Assembly (NCBI GenBank): GCA_964007475.1
Contig: OZ023274.1
Coordinates: 40,107,860-40,171,859 of the forward strand
Origin: Hybos culiciformis
Taxonomy: Eukaryota; Arthropoda; Insecta; Diptera; Hybotidae
Direction: 5' to 3'
DNA length: 64,000 bases
This document shows, one piece after another, positions 35,585 through 44,394 of this stretch. The first letter of the stretch is position 1, and each line of letters begins with the position of its first letter. The position numbers and the translations under genes are program-made. Under the pieces are notes generated by a model. It had not been told where the DNA came from. It did not search any database and saw only the letters and a list, made by a program, of their open reading frames with translations.

Positions 35585-38500
35585 TTAAATATTTAATTTA
35601 ATTTTTGTCAAAAATCGATTAATCAGTATAATGTTTTCTTTTGTCGCTTTTTCTAAACAATTGGATGGTGTTACGTTGCCAAATAACTCTTTTCTATAAT
35701 TCGTGAAAAATTTACATTCGTCCAGAAAATGAATGACACTGACTTTTGATTTACATAACGTGCAAAGTGGCGCTGTATCATGTTTAAGTATGTGTGAGTG
35801 TGTAATGGTAGTATGGCCTAATTTTAGTCTAATATAGTTTTGAATAAATTTTTTATTAATATCCTTTGGGTATGTTGTTTCTACTCCTTTAGGATTGAAT
35901 CGGGTGTAATGGTGCAAATAGTTTTGCCATTTTGTGAGCTTTTCATTTTCAACATAATAATATATAATTTTTTTGATTTCATTTTTTAATAGTTCAACAC
36001 TGTCTGAAATTACAGGAGCTCTGGCTGCGTTTTTTGCTTCCTGGTCTGCAAATTCGTTTCCTTTTATGCCTGCATGTCCTGGGATCCACAACATTTTCAC
36101 TTTTTTTTCATATCTTATTAAAAGATCTCTCATATTGATAATAATTGGAGTGCGATTTTTTATATTTGCTATTGAATTGAGCACAGAAAGACTGTCAGTG
36201 CAGATACAGAATTTACCTTTGTTTGCTGTTGCGAATTGTATTGCATTAAGAATGGCTTGTGCCTCAGCATGAAAAACAGATGCATTATCGTTAATTATTC
36301 CAATTTTTATAACGTGATTTTCTTCATTTATTACTGCAAACGATGTGGTGTAGTTGTTTTTGGATCCATCAGTATATAAAAAACTCCACCCTGATTTTTT
36401 GAGGAGTGATGTAATTTCCAAAAAGACTGAAGCGTATTGTGATGGTGATGTGGTGTCTTTAGGATATTTTGCCAATTCTAGATTTATGGAATTTTTGTGT
36501 AAATTCCATGCAGGATATATTGATTTGCTGTGTTTTATAAACGTTAGTGGTATATTTAGTGTTTTCGCCAGATTTGTTGCTGTATTGAGTGCTGAGCTTT
36601 TTTTCGGGGGTACTTTACGTTTAAGTAGATCTTGGACATCTTTTTGAATAGGCGAATCATATGAATATTTTATTTTGTTTATTAGTCTTGCAGTCAAAAG
36701 TTGTTTTCTTTCTTCTAATGTGGGCAATCCAGTTTCTTTTAAAATGTTGATGACTGGTGTTGTTCGGAACGCTTTTGTAGCTATTCTAGCAGCTGAGTTG
36801 ATGGTGACATTTAGTTTTTTCAAATATGTTTTTACTCGACAATTTCCATATACTGGTAAACCATAATCGATTTTTGACAAAATTAACGTTTTTATAAGAT
36901 ATGTAATAGTGTTAATGTGGGCTTGGCTTTTATTACCTGAAAAAAATTTTATTAAGTTAAGTCTATTATTCAATGAATTTTTTAAATAATCAATATGATT
37001 TTTCCAACTATATTTTTTATCGAAAATTAAGCCTAAAATTTTAAGTTGGTCTACATTTTCTATTTGTACATTATTAATCGAGAAAAAAACATTATTACAA
37101 AATTTTTTATTACAAATGTGTAGGTGTTTGCATTTGTTATATGATATTAGTGAACCTGATACTTTTGACCATTCAGATATTTCTTCAAATATTTTTGAAA
37201 GAATATCTGTGATTTTTGCGAGGTCATGAATTTTAAAAATTAAATTTAAATCATCTGCGTATATGTTATGTTTGATAGTAGCATTGTATTTGTTGATAAT
37301 TAAACTTAGTTGATTAAAAGCTATAAGGAAAAGGATAACTGAGATGGGAGATCCTTGAGGAATTCCATTCATTAAACTGAAGGTGTTTGAGTAGTAGTTG
37401 TTAACTCTAACTCGAAATTTTCTGTTTGATAAAAAATTTTTTACATAATTTACAATTCTAGGGCCTGCACCCCACAAAATTAGTTGGTCACAAATTATGT
37501 GCATGCCTATTCTGTCGAAAGCTCGCTCGAAGTCAATTGCCATGATTGAAATGTGGTTTTTTGTTGCTAAACTGTTGGTAATGAAGTGATCTGTATGTAA
37601 AAGTGCATCTAATGTGCCTTTAGAGGGTTTAAAAGCAACTTGATTTTTACTAATTAAATTTTTTCTTTCTATAAACCATAACAGTCTATTTGAAATTATT
37701 TTTTCTAAAGTTTTACTTAGACATGGTAACAAGGATATCATACGATATCCTTCTATAGAATTTTTTGGTTTGTTAGGTTTTAGTAATGGTATAATTGTGG
37801 CTGTTTTCCATTCTTGAGGAATGGTACCTTCCGAAAAAATTTTGTTGTATAAATCACAAAGTCTATATTTCATTTCATTTGGCATGTTATTAAGTATTTG
37901 ATATGGGATTTTATCGAAACCAGGTGTGGTTCCTTTGAAACTAGCTAAACAGGAATTTAATTCTAAAATTGATATGTTGGTTTCAATTCTGCTAGCTATT
38001 GTATTTGTTTGAAAATTATGGTTCTCTGTGTTAAGGAAATTAAGTTTTTCTACTCGATACTGGTAGGAAAATTTGTCATCGTTTGAGTTGTTAGACCAAA
38101 ACTGACCAAAATTATTAGCTATATCTATGGAATTGTTAATTTTATTGTTGTTGAAATCGATTTCTTTAATTTTTGTGTGACCGTGATTACCAGAGAAAGT
38201 CTTAATATTATTCCAAATTTTTTGGATAGGAGTATTTGGGTTAATGTTTTTAGTAAATGTTTCGATATTTTCAGCTTTTGATTTCTTAATGTGATATCGA
38301 AATTGTGCTCTACTTTTCTTAAATACTATCAAGTTTTCTTTTGTTGGATGTGACTTATATTTATTCCACATTTTATTTTTATTCTTTCTTAGTAGATCAA
38401 GATCTTTATTCCACCATGAATACATTTTTTTGTTTTTATTCTGTGCCGTTTGAGGAATTGAATTCTTAGCACTAAAACGTATACATTTTTTGATTAGTGC

Positions 38501-39286
38501 TGCTTCTCTATTAATATTGTTCGATTTCGGTCTGTCACTATTACAGTTTTTTAAATTATTTCTAAATTTTTCCCAGTCTGCATGATCAAGTTTATATTTA
38601 GGTATAAATTTGTATGGCTGATCTTGGGAGTTGCTGAAGTTTATAGTAGTAATTATGGGGAAATGGTCGCTACCATGCAGGCTGTTTAGGATTTCCCAAT
38701 CGCAAGATGGAGCTAAGTCCGGAGAGCAAATAGTGAGGTCAACGTGTGTAAAAGTATTATGTGTGGAAAAATGAGTTGCACTTCCATTGTTTAGTATTAT
38801 TTGGTCTGTATTTTCGATAAAATTTTCAATAATTTTTCCTCTAGAGTTTGTAATTTGTGAGCCCCACAAAGGGCTCCATCCATTAAAATCTCCAGTAATA
38901 ATGTTATTACCTGTATCGGGAAGTAGTTCTTCTAATTGTATACTTGTTAAAAATTCTGATGGAGGTAAGTAAATACATGAGATAAACATTTTTTTACCAT
39001 AAGAAATTTCGGCAGTTATTAAATTTGAGATACTTTTTTTTTTGTTGTACTGAATATCGTTTTTGATTAAGAGCGCAACACCTTGTTTGCCAATTTTGTT
39101 ATTTATGTGGTTAGAGAAAAAACCTGAATAGTTATGTGGGAATACATGGTTCTTATCACATGTAACATGAGTTTCTTGTAAAGATATTATATCTGGATTA
39201 ATTTGTTTGATTAGTAATTGCAACTCATGAAAATTATTAAAATATCCGTTTATGTTCCACTGTAAGATTTTAAGTTTAGTTGTCAT
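35585..39286 (-). CDS. I-clade LINE ORF2: endonuclease, reverse transcriptase, RNase H (1233 aa)
   Basis: This polyprotein nicks target DNA and copies the element RNA into it. APE endonuclease, about residues 1-215: LQWNING, SLQETH (about 37, catalytic Glu), ITGDFNGWSPLW (about 130) and LHGSDHFPI (about 205). The linker holds YSWWNKDLD. Reverse transcriptase, about 470-760: IIPLLKPNKP, YRMISLLPCLSK, MAIDFERAFDR (about 581, first catalytic Asp), GIPQGSPISVILFL (about 640) and YADDLNLIF (about 677). RNase H, about 965-1095: FLYTDGSKN, FHAEAQAIL, CTDSLSVL and WIPGHAGIKGNEFAD, giving the D-E-D-H/D catalytic set. A CxxC...H...C finger follows near 1170. All key residues are present and there is no stop. 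The start is the first Met, 60 bp after the ORF1 stop, so translation may need reinitiation. It appears functional. Confidence 0.95.
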   Translation of the reverse strand: MTTKLKILQWNINGYFNNFHELQLLIKQINPDIISLQETHVTCDKNHVFPHNYSGFFSNHINNKIGKQGVALLIKNDIQYNKKKSISNLITAEISYGKKMFISCIYLPPSEFLTSIQLEELLPDTGNNIITGDFNGWSPLWGSQITNSRGKIIENFIENTDQIILNNGSATHFSTHNTFTHVDLTICSPDLAPSCDWEILNSLHGSDHFPIITTINFSNSQDQPYKFIPKYKLDHADWEKFRNNLKNCNSDRPKSNNINREAALIKKCIRFSAKNSIPQTAQNKNKKMYSWWNKDLDLLRKNKNKMWNKYKSHPTKENLIVFKKSRAQFRYHIKKSKAENIETFTKNINPNTPIQKIWNNIKTFSGNHGHTKIKEIDFNNNKINNSIDIANNFGQFWSNNSNDDKFSYQYRVEKLNFLNTENHNFQTNTIASRIETNISILELNSCLASFKGTTPGFDKIPYQILNNMPNEMKYRLCDLYNKIFSEGTIPQEWKTATIIPLLKPNKPKNSIEGYRMISLLPCLSKTLEKIISNRLLWFIERKNLISKNQVAFKPSKGTLDALLHTDHFITNSLATKNHISIMAIDFERAFDRIGMHIICDQLILWGAGPRIVNYVKNFLSNRKFRVRVNNYYSNTFSLMNGIPQGSPISVILFLIAFNQLSLIINKYNATIKHNIYADDLNLIFKIHDLAKITDILSKIFEEISEWSKVSGSLISYNKCKHLHICNKKFCNNVFFSINNVQIENVDQLKILGLIFDKKYSWKNHIDYLKNSLNNRLNLIKFFSGNKSQAHINTITYLIKTLILSKIDYGLPVYGNCRVKTYLKKLNVTINSAARIATKAFRTTPVINILKETGLPTLEERKQLLTARLINKIKYSYDSPIQKDVQDLLKRKVPPKKSSALNTATNLAKTLNIPLTFIKHSKSIYPAWNLHKNSINLELAKYPKDTTSPSQYASVFLEITSLLKKSGWSFLYTDGSKNNYTTSFAVINEENHVIKIGIINDNASVFHAEAQAILNAIQFATANKGKFCICTDSLSVLNSIANIKNRTPIIINMRDLLIRYEKKVKMLWIPGHAGIKGNEFADQEAKNAARAPVISDSVELLKNEIKKIIYYYVENEKLTKWQNYLHHYTRFNPKGVETTYPKDINKKFIQNYIRLKLGHTTITHSHILKHDTAPLCTLCKSKVSVIHFLDECKFFTNYRKELFGNVTPSNCLEKATKENIILINRFLTKIKLNI

Positions 39287-39346
39287 TATAAAAGGAAAAA
39301 AATTAGGATATGTACGTGTAGGTATAGTAGGTATGGTATTAAAACT

Positions 39347-40792
39347 TTAGCATTCCATGTTGGTGTCATTACCTTCAGAGTTTGTTTTATAGGTTGGTAG
39401 GGGCGTATTTATTACTTGTAAAATTGAGTGTTCTGTATTATTTATGTCTTGAGGAGAAGTAGTATTAGATAGTGTATCATTTTTTTTTGTATTATATAAA
39501 GAGGTATTTGATAAGTTATAATTCGAAAGGTTTGGTGCAGAATTGGAATTGAATTGATATTTTTCAGAATTATTGTAGTTTGTTGCTGTATTTAGTATTG
39601 AATTTGTGGAATTATTTTTAATGGTTGTGTTTTGTTGTTGTAGTGTTTGTGTTTGTTGTATTTGTTTTTGATTTAATTGTTGAGTGTATTTAACGTTTGT
39701 GTTTTGTTGAATTATTTGGGGACTTATATTTTCTTGAGATTTTGTATTAGGTTGGTATTTTGTATTTTGTTGGAATTGTTGATTTTTTTCTCGAAGTTTT
39801 TGTAGCTTGTTTTTAATTTTTTCTTTCATTTCTAATAAATTATCTATAGGGCATTCATCTACAGTATTAAGTTGGGGGTTGTTTTTAACGTGATCTGCAG
39901 CTTGACTAAAAGACCATTTATTTGTGGTTTGATATTTAATTATTGTTTTTCTGTTTTCGTAAGCTGGGCATTTTTTATTTGTTGATATATGTTCGCCTTT
40001 GCAATTTAGACATTTTACCACCATACAATTTTCAGGCTCGTGAAAGTTTTCCGAACATATTTCACATGTTGAGTCGTTTTTGCACCTATTTTTTGTGTGT
40101 CCATATTTAAAGCAATTTTTGCATTGCATAGGTTGTGGGAAATAATGCTCGACTTTAAATAACATGAAACCAATAACAATTTCTTTGGGAATTTCGAAGC
40201 TATTGAAAGTAAAAATGTGTAAGGGCGAGTTTTTCACTTCACCATTTACTAATTTTGTAATTTTTTTACATTCGATTACGCCTTGATCTCTTAATCCCTC
40301 AGTAATTTCGTTCTCATTTAAGCTGGTTATTATTGGAGCAAAAACAACCCCTTTGCATGAGTTCAGAGTAGGATGTAACAAAGCTTCAACCTCACATATA
40401 CCGGCAAGTGTTTTTGTTTTCACAAATTTAGCAGCTTGCTGTTCATTTTTTGCTAATATAAGTAAGTCCCCGTTCCTGGTGTACGATATATCTAAAAAAT
40501 TTTCCGTAATTCCTTTTATGGCTTTGGTAATTAGAAAAATATTAAGATTTTTGATGGGAGTATTAGGGTCTTTGTTTTTTATTATTACATATTTTGGGCA
40601 GTCTTTTTTGCTATTAGATAGTGCAAATGGTTTTTTGTTGTTTTTTTTATATTGCAGAGATGGAAAAGATTGAAAAGAAGAGGTGTTGGGTGTGTTTTCA
40701 GCACGTGCTCTTTTAGGTGGTGAAGATAAATTTACATTATCGTTTAATATGCTATAAAAATTAGTATTGGCTCCCCCTCCGGGGTCCGCCAT
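39347..40792 (-). CDS. I-clade LINE ORF1: gag-like zinc-knuckle protein (481 aa)
   Basis: This is a nucleic-acid chaperone expected to package LINE RNA into a ribonucleoprotein. The N-terminus MADPGGGAN is followed by a Ser/Asn/Lys-rich basic region (to about 70), which includes a possible nuclear signal PPKRARAE. A folded region, about 75-215, resembles the RRM/PRE_C2HC-type part of Jockey/I gag proteins. Three zinc knuckles follow: CKNCFKYGHTKNRC (about 222-235), CEICSENFHEPENC (about 241-254) and CLNCKGEHISTNKKC (about 260-274). The C-terminal 180 residues are Gln/Asn/Thr-rich and disordered, with Gln tracts near 330-400. The start at 40792 is set by the first Met after the short leader. 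The frame is fully open. It lies 60 bp upstream of ORF2 in the same transcript. Confidence 0.93.
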   Translation of the reverse strand: MADPGGGANTNFYSILNDNVNLSSPPKRARAENTPNTSSFQSFPSLQYKKNNKKPFALSNSKKDCPKYVIIKNKDPNTPIKNLNIFLITKAIKGITENFLDISYTRNGDLLILAKNEQQAAKFVKTKTLAGICEVEALLHPTLNSCKGVVFAPIITSLNENEITEGLRDQGVIECKKITKLVNGEVKNSPLHIFTFNSFEIPKEIVIGFMLFKVEHYFPQPMQCKNCFKYGHTKNRCKNDSTCEICSENFHEPENCMVVKCLNCKGEHISTNKKCPAYENRKTIIKYQTTNKWSFSQAADHVKNNPQLNTVDECPIDNLLEMKEKIKNKLQKLREKNQQFQQNTKYQPNTKSQENISPQIIQQNTNVKYTQQLNQKQIQQTQTLQQQNTTIKNNSTNSILNTATNYNNSEKYQFNSNSAPNLSNYNLSNTSLYNTKKNDTLSNTTSPQDINNTEHSILQVINTPLPTYKTNSEGNDTNMEC

Positions 40793-40835
40793 CGTACCTA
40801 ATATACTTACTAACTTAGTCCAAAGCGGTTTTTTG
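40793..40835 (-). promoter_or_regulatory. 5' UTR / internal promoter region of I-clade LINE
   Basis: Short leader before ORF1, including GGACTAAGTTAG. I-group elements carry their promoter inside the 5' UTR. The exact first base cannot be fixed without another copy. Confidence 0.45.
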
Positions 40836-41642
40836 ATATTTTGTAATAACTAATTAATTTATGTTACGCAAAGTATTTTTATTTTTTAATTTTTTCTATT
40901 GAAATTTTTTCTATTCAGAAAAATTATTAATACTATTGTACTTTGTACTTAACTAAAAACCCAAAAACATGTGTTTTTGAGAGAGAAAAAATAATTAAAT
41001 ATAAAAAAGCGGAATTGAAACCAACAATATCTTTATTCGTTGAGGTACGAGATAAGACTGAAGTTAATCAATAATACTATTTTCAACCAGACTGTTAAAT
41101 ATATAGTTAAATTTATGAGCTAACTGATTGCTAAAGAATATCTATTGAACAATTTAACTCTTATTTTGATGTAACATTAATTTAAACTTATAAACTTGTT
41201 TAGTCCGTCATTTGGAAAGACTTATATTATAGGTTTTTTTTTTTTGGGATCACAAAGAAACATAAAATTATTCTTTCAATCAATCTATGTCAGGATGATA
41301 AACTATTGTCCCAATAAAATGTTTTTCTTGCATATAGTCATGCAGAACAAATTTTACTTGTTAATATACAGTTATAACAACAAAACAAAATTTAACAAAA
41401 TTTATCTAATGACATTGACAGCATTTTTAATTTTTATTTAAAGATCAAGAAGCCTAAAGTCATGTTAGTGAATTAAAATTTTTTTTTTTTAAATGCTCAA
41501 AAAGTAATCAATATAGTAACTAGACGCTTCACATACTACAGAGATATCAGGGTATGTTTCTGAACTATATGTATATTTATGAGCATGTACATATAACTTG
41601 AGAAGTTATATGTTTATGTTATGAAATTTATAAAGAAAAAGA
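40836..41642. other. AT-rich spacer
   Basis: No supported feature. The frame at 41196-41441 is low-complexity. Confidence 0.5.
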
Positions 41643-42045
41643 ATTGATTTGATTAAAAAACAGCAAGAAGAAAAACCTGATAAAGATCTTATAAAGAGAC
41701 TATATAAAATGAAAAAACGTGAAGAATTTAGCCAAAGAATCGGCGAACAAACTCTTGAAATAACAAAAGATAAAGAAAATCGTATCGAATCGTTAAAATT
41801 TCTTCTGATTCAAGAACGCTTGGAGCGTGAAAAATTAAATTTCTTCATGAGGAAGAAATAAAATTCGAACAAGGTATGCAAACGAATGCTGAATTGGCAA
41901 AATTCATGGCTCAACAGGAAAATGCCGATAGGCTTGCAAACGAGAAACGAGAAAAAAAAAGATGATGAATATAAAAAGGATCTCGACGAATGTATATCGA
42001 GGAGAAAGCAACAACTTTTATATTTGAAGAATATACTATATGTGT
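41643..42045 (+). pseudogene. Coiled-coil protein remnant, two frameshifts
   Basis: Three successive reading-frame pieces join into one Glu/Lys/Arg-rich coiled coil. The first runs from 41643 with KKREEFSQRIGEQTLEI and IESLKFLLIQERLEREKLN. The frame changes near 41838 and continues with HEEEIKFEQGMQTNAELAKF and QENADRLANEKRE. It changes again at an A-run near 41952 and goes on with DDEYKKDLDECISRRKQQ. Codon content is balanced and unlike the AT-rich chance frames around it. The style resembles long axonemal or TPH-type coiled coils, but I cannot name the protein. No intron signals fit the frame changes, so it is either a retropseudogene/relict exon or a real exon with homopolymer sequencing errors. 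Confidence 0.5.
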
Positions 42046-43989
42046 GTGTTGTGTACAATTTCTTTTTATTATTAAAATAAATATTTTCTTAATTTTGTTT
42101 TTCTAATATTTTTTATCCTAAGTTTAAAGCGAAAATTTAGTGCAATTTATTTTTGTTGCATAAAATAAATCCTTCAAAGAAAAATTATTTATATGCTGTG
42201 AAGAATTGACAGGAGAAGTGGTATTACAACACTGATAATGTTTCAATTTGGAAATTTTTTTTTAAGAAATAAATTATGATTTCCCAAAAAAAAAAAAAAT
42301 TAATATCAGAAATTTATAAAGTTATTTTGAAAGATATTTGTGAAAGCGCTATAAACTCGTTATGCTTTTTTTAAATTATAATTTATCTTTCGACTTAACG
42401 TAATTAAATCATTTTTTCCCTCAACTCGTCATATTGTCATATGTAGTTAAAAGAGGGAATGTATAAGACTAAAGTAAATAATATATTTTTAGTTATATAT
42501 TTTTATTTGTTGTATTTTTTCAAGGTAATATATAAATTTCATTCTTATAGAATGAAATGAACCCTTGCGTTTTGTTTTTGTTTTCTAAATTGACAGAATC
42601 TATAAAAATTTTTGCAGACTTAATATCGTTAGGAATAGAATAGAATGAAAAAAATTTCTCCAGCGTTTCTTATCAGTGTTATTATACAATCGAAAAGAAA
42701 AATTTAATTGCAATAAGCCAAAAGAAAGACTTTTATATAACATCATAATATACATTTTTGTTATAAATTTTATGGAAATATTATTTTCTAAGAATTAATT
42801 GAATTTTGATGATATCTCTGGATTCAAAGTGCTCTTACTCAATTATTTGTAAATATTTTTCAACACATAAACTTTTCATACATAAATTTCTTTCACACAG
42901 TCATACGGAAATTTCATTATTTATGATTTAAAATAGAAAAACTTGAATTTAAAGTATTTTTTTCTTAACATTATCATAAAGCTTATGGTTCGCATTAGCA
43001 GACTGTATCATAAATATATAGACTGTATCATAAATATATGATCATTATTATATATCACTTTAAAATAAAAAAAAAATGTTTTCATAAGTTCAAACCACGT
43101 TTAAACTCGCCAATCATAATTATGTTAATGTCTCTGTGTAAATTTAAGAAAAACATGAAATATAGTTCTCGAAAATTGCATAATAAATGCATATCTTGCT
43201 TGTTAAATTAATAAAAATATTTTTATTAATTTGTTTCTTTTTTATTTTGTTGTTTCTTGAATCAATGAATTTATAAAATATCAAATGAGATTCTGCTTTA
43301 GTATAGAAGATTAATAATGAAGCTTTTAAGAACAAAAAAAACGCTAATAAAAGAATAATATTTTTCGATAAGAATTTTGGAATTAAAAGATTATATGGTT
43401 TTTATTAAAAATTATTAATGAAAACGTACAATCGATTTGCTTCTTTTTTTATGTTTATTTTGTGTGGTTTTATAAAAACACATGTGTATATTCAGGCGAA
43501 TGACAAAAATAAAAAAAAAAGGATTTAAGTGTATATTTTTATTCCTAGAGACAACGTAAACAACATAAATATAGTATTTTATCTTCTAATATAATAAAAG
43601 GTGAACTCACCTCTTAAACGACCTTGACAGTGTTGGCACTTTCCTCAATTTTTTTTTTTGAATGTACATAATAAATAAAATAACCGAATGACTATGCAAC
43701 ACTGAATGCAAGGCGTACTTTGATAAAAACTTTAAAATGTAAACAAAAAAAAATCAAGGCGTACTTTATCAATAAAAAAATAAAAGCATTCCTTTCGAAA
43801 TGACAAAAATCAACGCATAGTTACTAGGCTAGGCTTGCACTATTTTTTCTGTGCAGGCTTTGTTCTAGTTTAAAAATAAAATATGAATGACAGAATTTTT
43901 ATATAATGTATTGTATGTATACGATAATCCGATCAAAAGATCAAATTAATAACATCAAGTTGAAATATTTTTTTTAAATAGTAATAAAA
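42046..43989. other. AT-rich spacer
   Basis: No gene. It contains a 20-bp unit (AGACTGTATCATAAATATAT) duplicated at 43002-43041, and CAAGGCGTACTTT twice (43711, 43756) just upstream of the foldback, possibly old transposon debris. Confidence 0.5.
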
Positions 43990-44228
43990 AAAAAAAAAAA
44001 CACACGAAGCAGTCATAGAACTGCCTACAGAAGTTTATACTTAAAAATTTAAACTGTGAAATAACAGTGGCTACAAATGACAGTACAAAATGTAAATTAA
44101 AATATTTTTATTTTAATTTACATTTTGTACTCAGCAGCCTATCATTTGTAGCCACTGTTAATTCATAGTTTAAATTTTTAAGTATAAACTTCTGTAGGCA
44201 GTTCTATGACTGCTTCGTGTGTTTTTTT
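43990..44228. mobile_element. Foldback element (arms of about 110 bp)
   Basis: A near-complete inverted repeat. The outer CACACGAAGCAGTCATAGAA pairs with the end at 44202-44221, and the middle CAGTGGCTACAAATGA pairs with TCATTTGTAGCCACTG. The centre is GTACAAAATGTAAATTAAAA and its complement around 44106. A few bases differ between the arms. A/T runs bound it. It directly abuts the satellite block. Confidence 0.85.
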
Positions 44229-44229
44229 T

Positions 44230-44394
44230 ATATTTTGAGCCAGGACGACTCTAAAAGTAGCTAGCTACCCAAAACTTTTGGGCAGGTAATCTTTATTTCA
44301 CCGGCGCTACCTATTTAAAAAACTTTTTTTTTTGCATATTTTAAGCAGGGAAGACCCTAACCATAGCTCCCTCTCCAAAATTTTTGGTCAGGTA
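44230..44394. repeat. Satellite units of about 100 bp (left flank)
   Basis: About 1.5 copies of a unit containing TTTTGAGCCAGGACGAC, a TAGCTACC segment, TTTTGGGCAGGTAATCTTTA and TTTCACCGGCGCTACCTA. The second copy is broken after GGTCAGGTAATT, where the 12-bp array begins. Confidence 0.8.

Larger units (their letters stand above)
35439..40835 (-). mobile_element. Intact I-clade LINE (about 5.4 kb)
   Basis: A complete element on the minus strand: 5' UTR of about 40 bp, ORF1 (40792-39347), 60-bp gap, ORF2 (39286-35585), about 90-bp AT-rich 3' UTR, and an uninterrupted 54-nt T-run (35439-35492) representing the poly(A) tail. Both frames are open over their full length. The RT motifs and the RNase H after the RT place it in the I group. 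The 5' end near 40835 (after the GC-richer GGACTAAGTTAG segment, minus strand) is approximate and no target duplication was resolved in the AT-rich flanks. Confidence 0.9.

Noticed and set aside
35973..36866. Several plus-strand frames of 60-99 codons
   Set aside because: Antisense shadows of the intact ORF2 RNase H and RT C-terminal region.
43629..43705. Possible tiny hAT element with ends CAGTGTTG and CAACACTG
   Set aside because: The inverted ends are only 8 bp and the flanking 8-mers (GACCTTGA and AATGCAAG) do not match, so no target duplication supports it.
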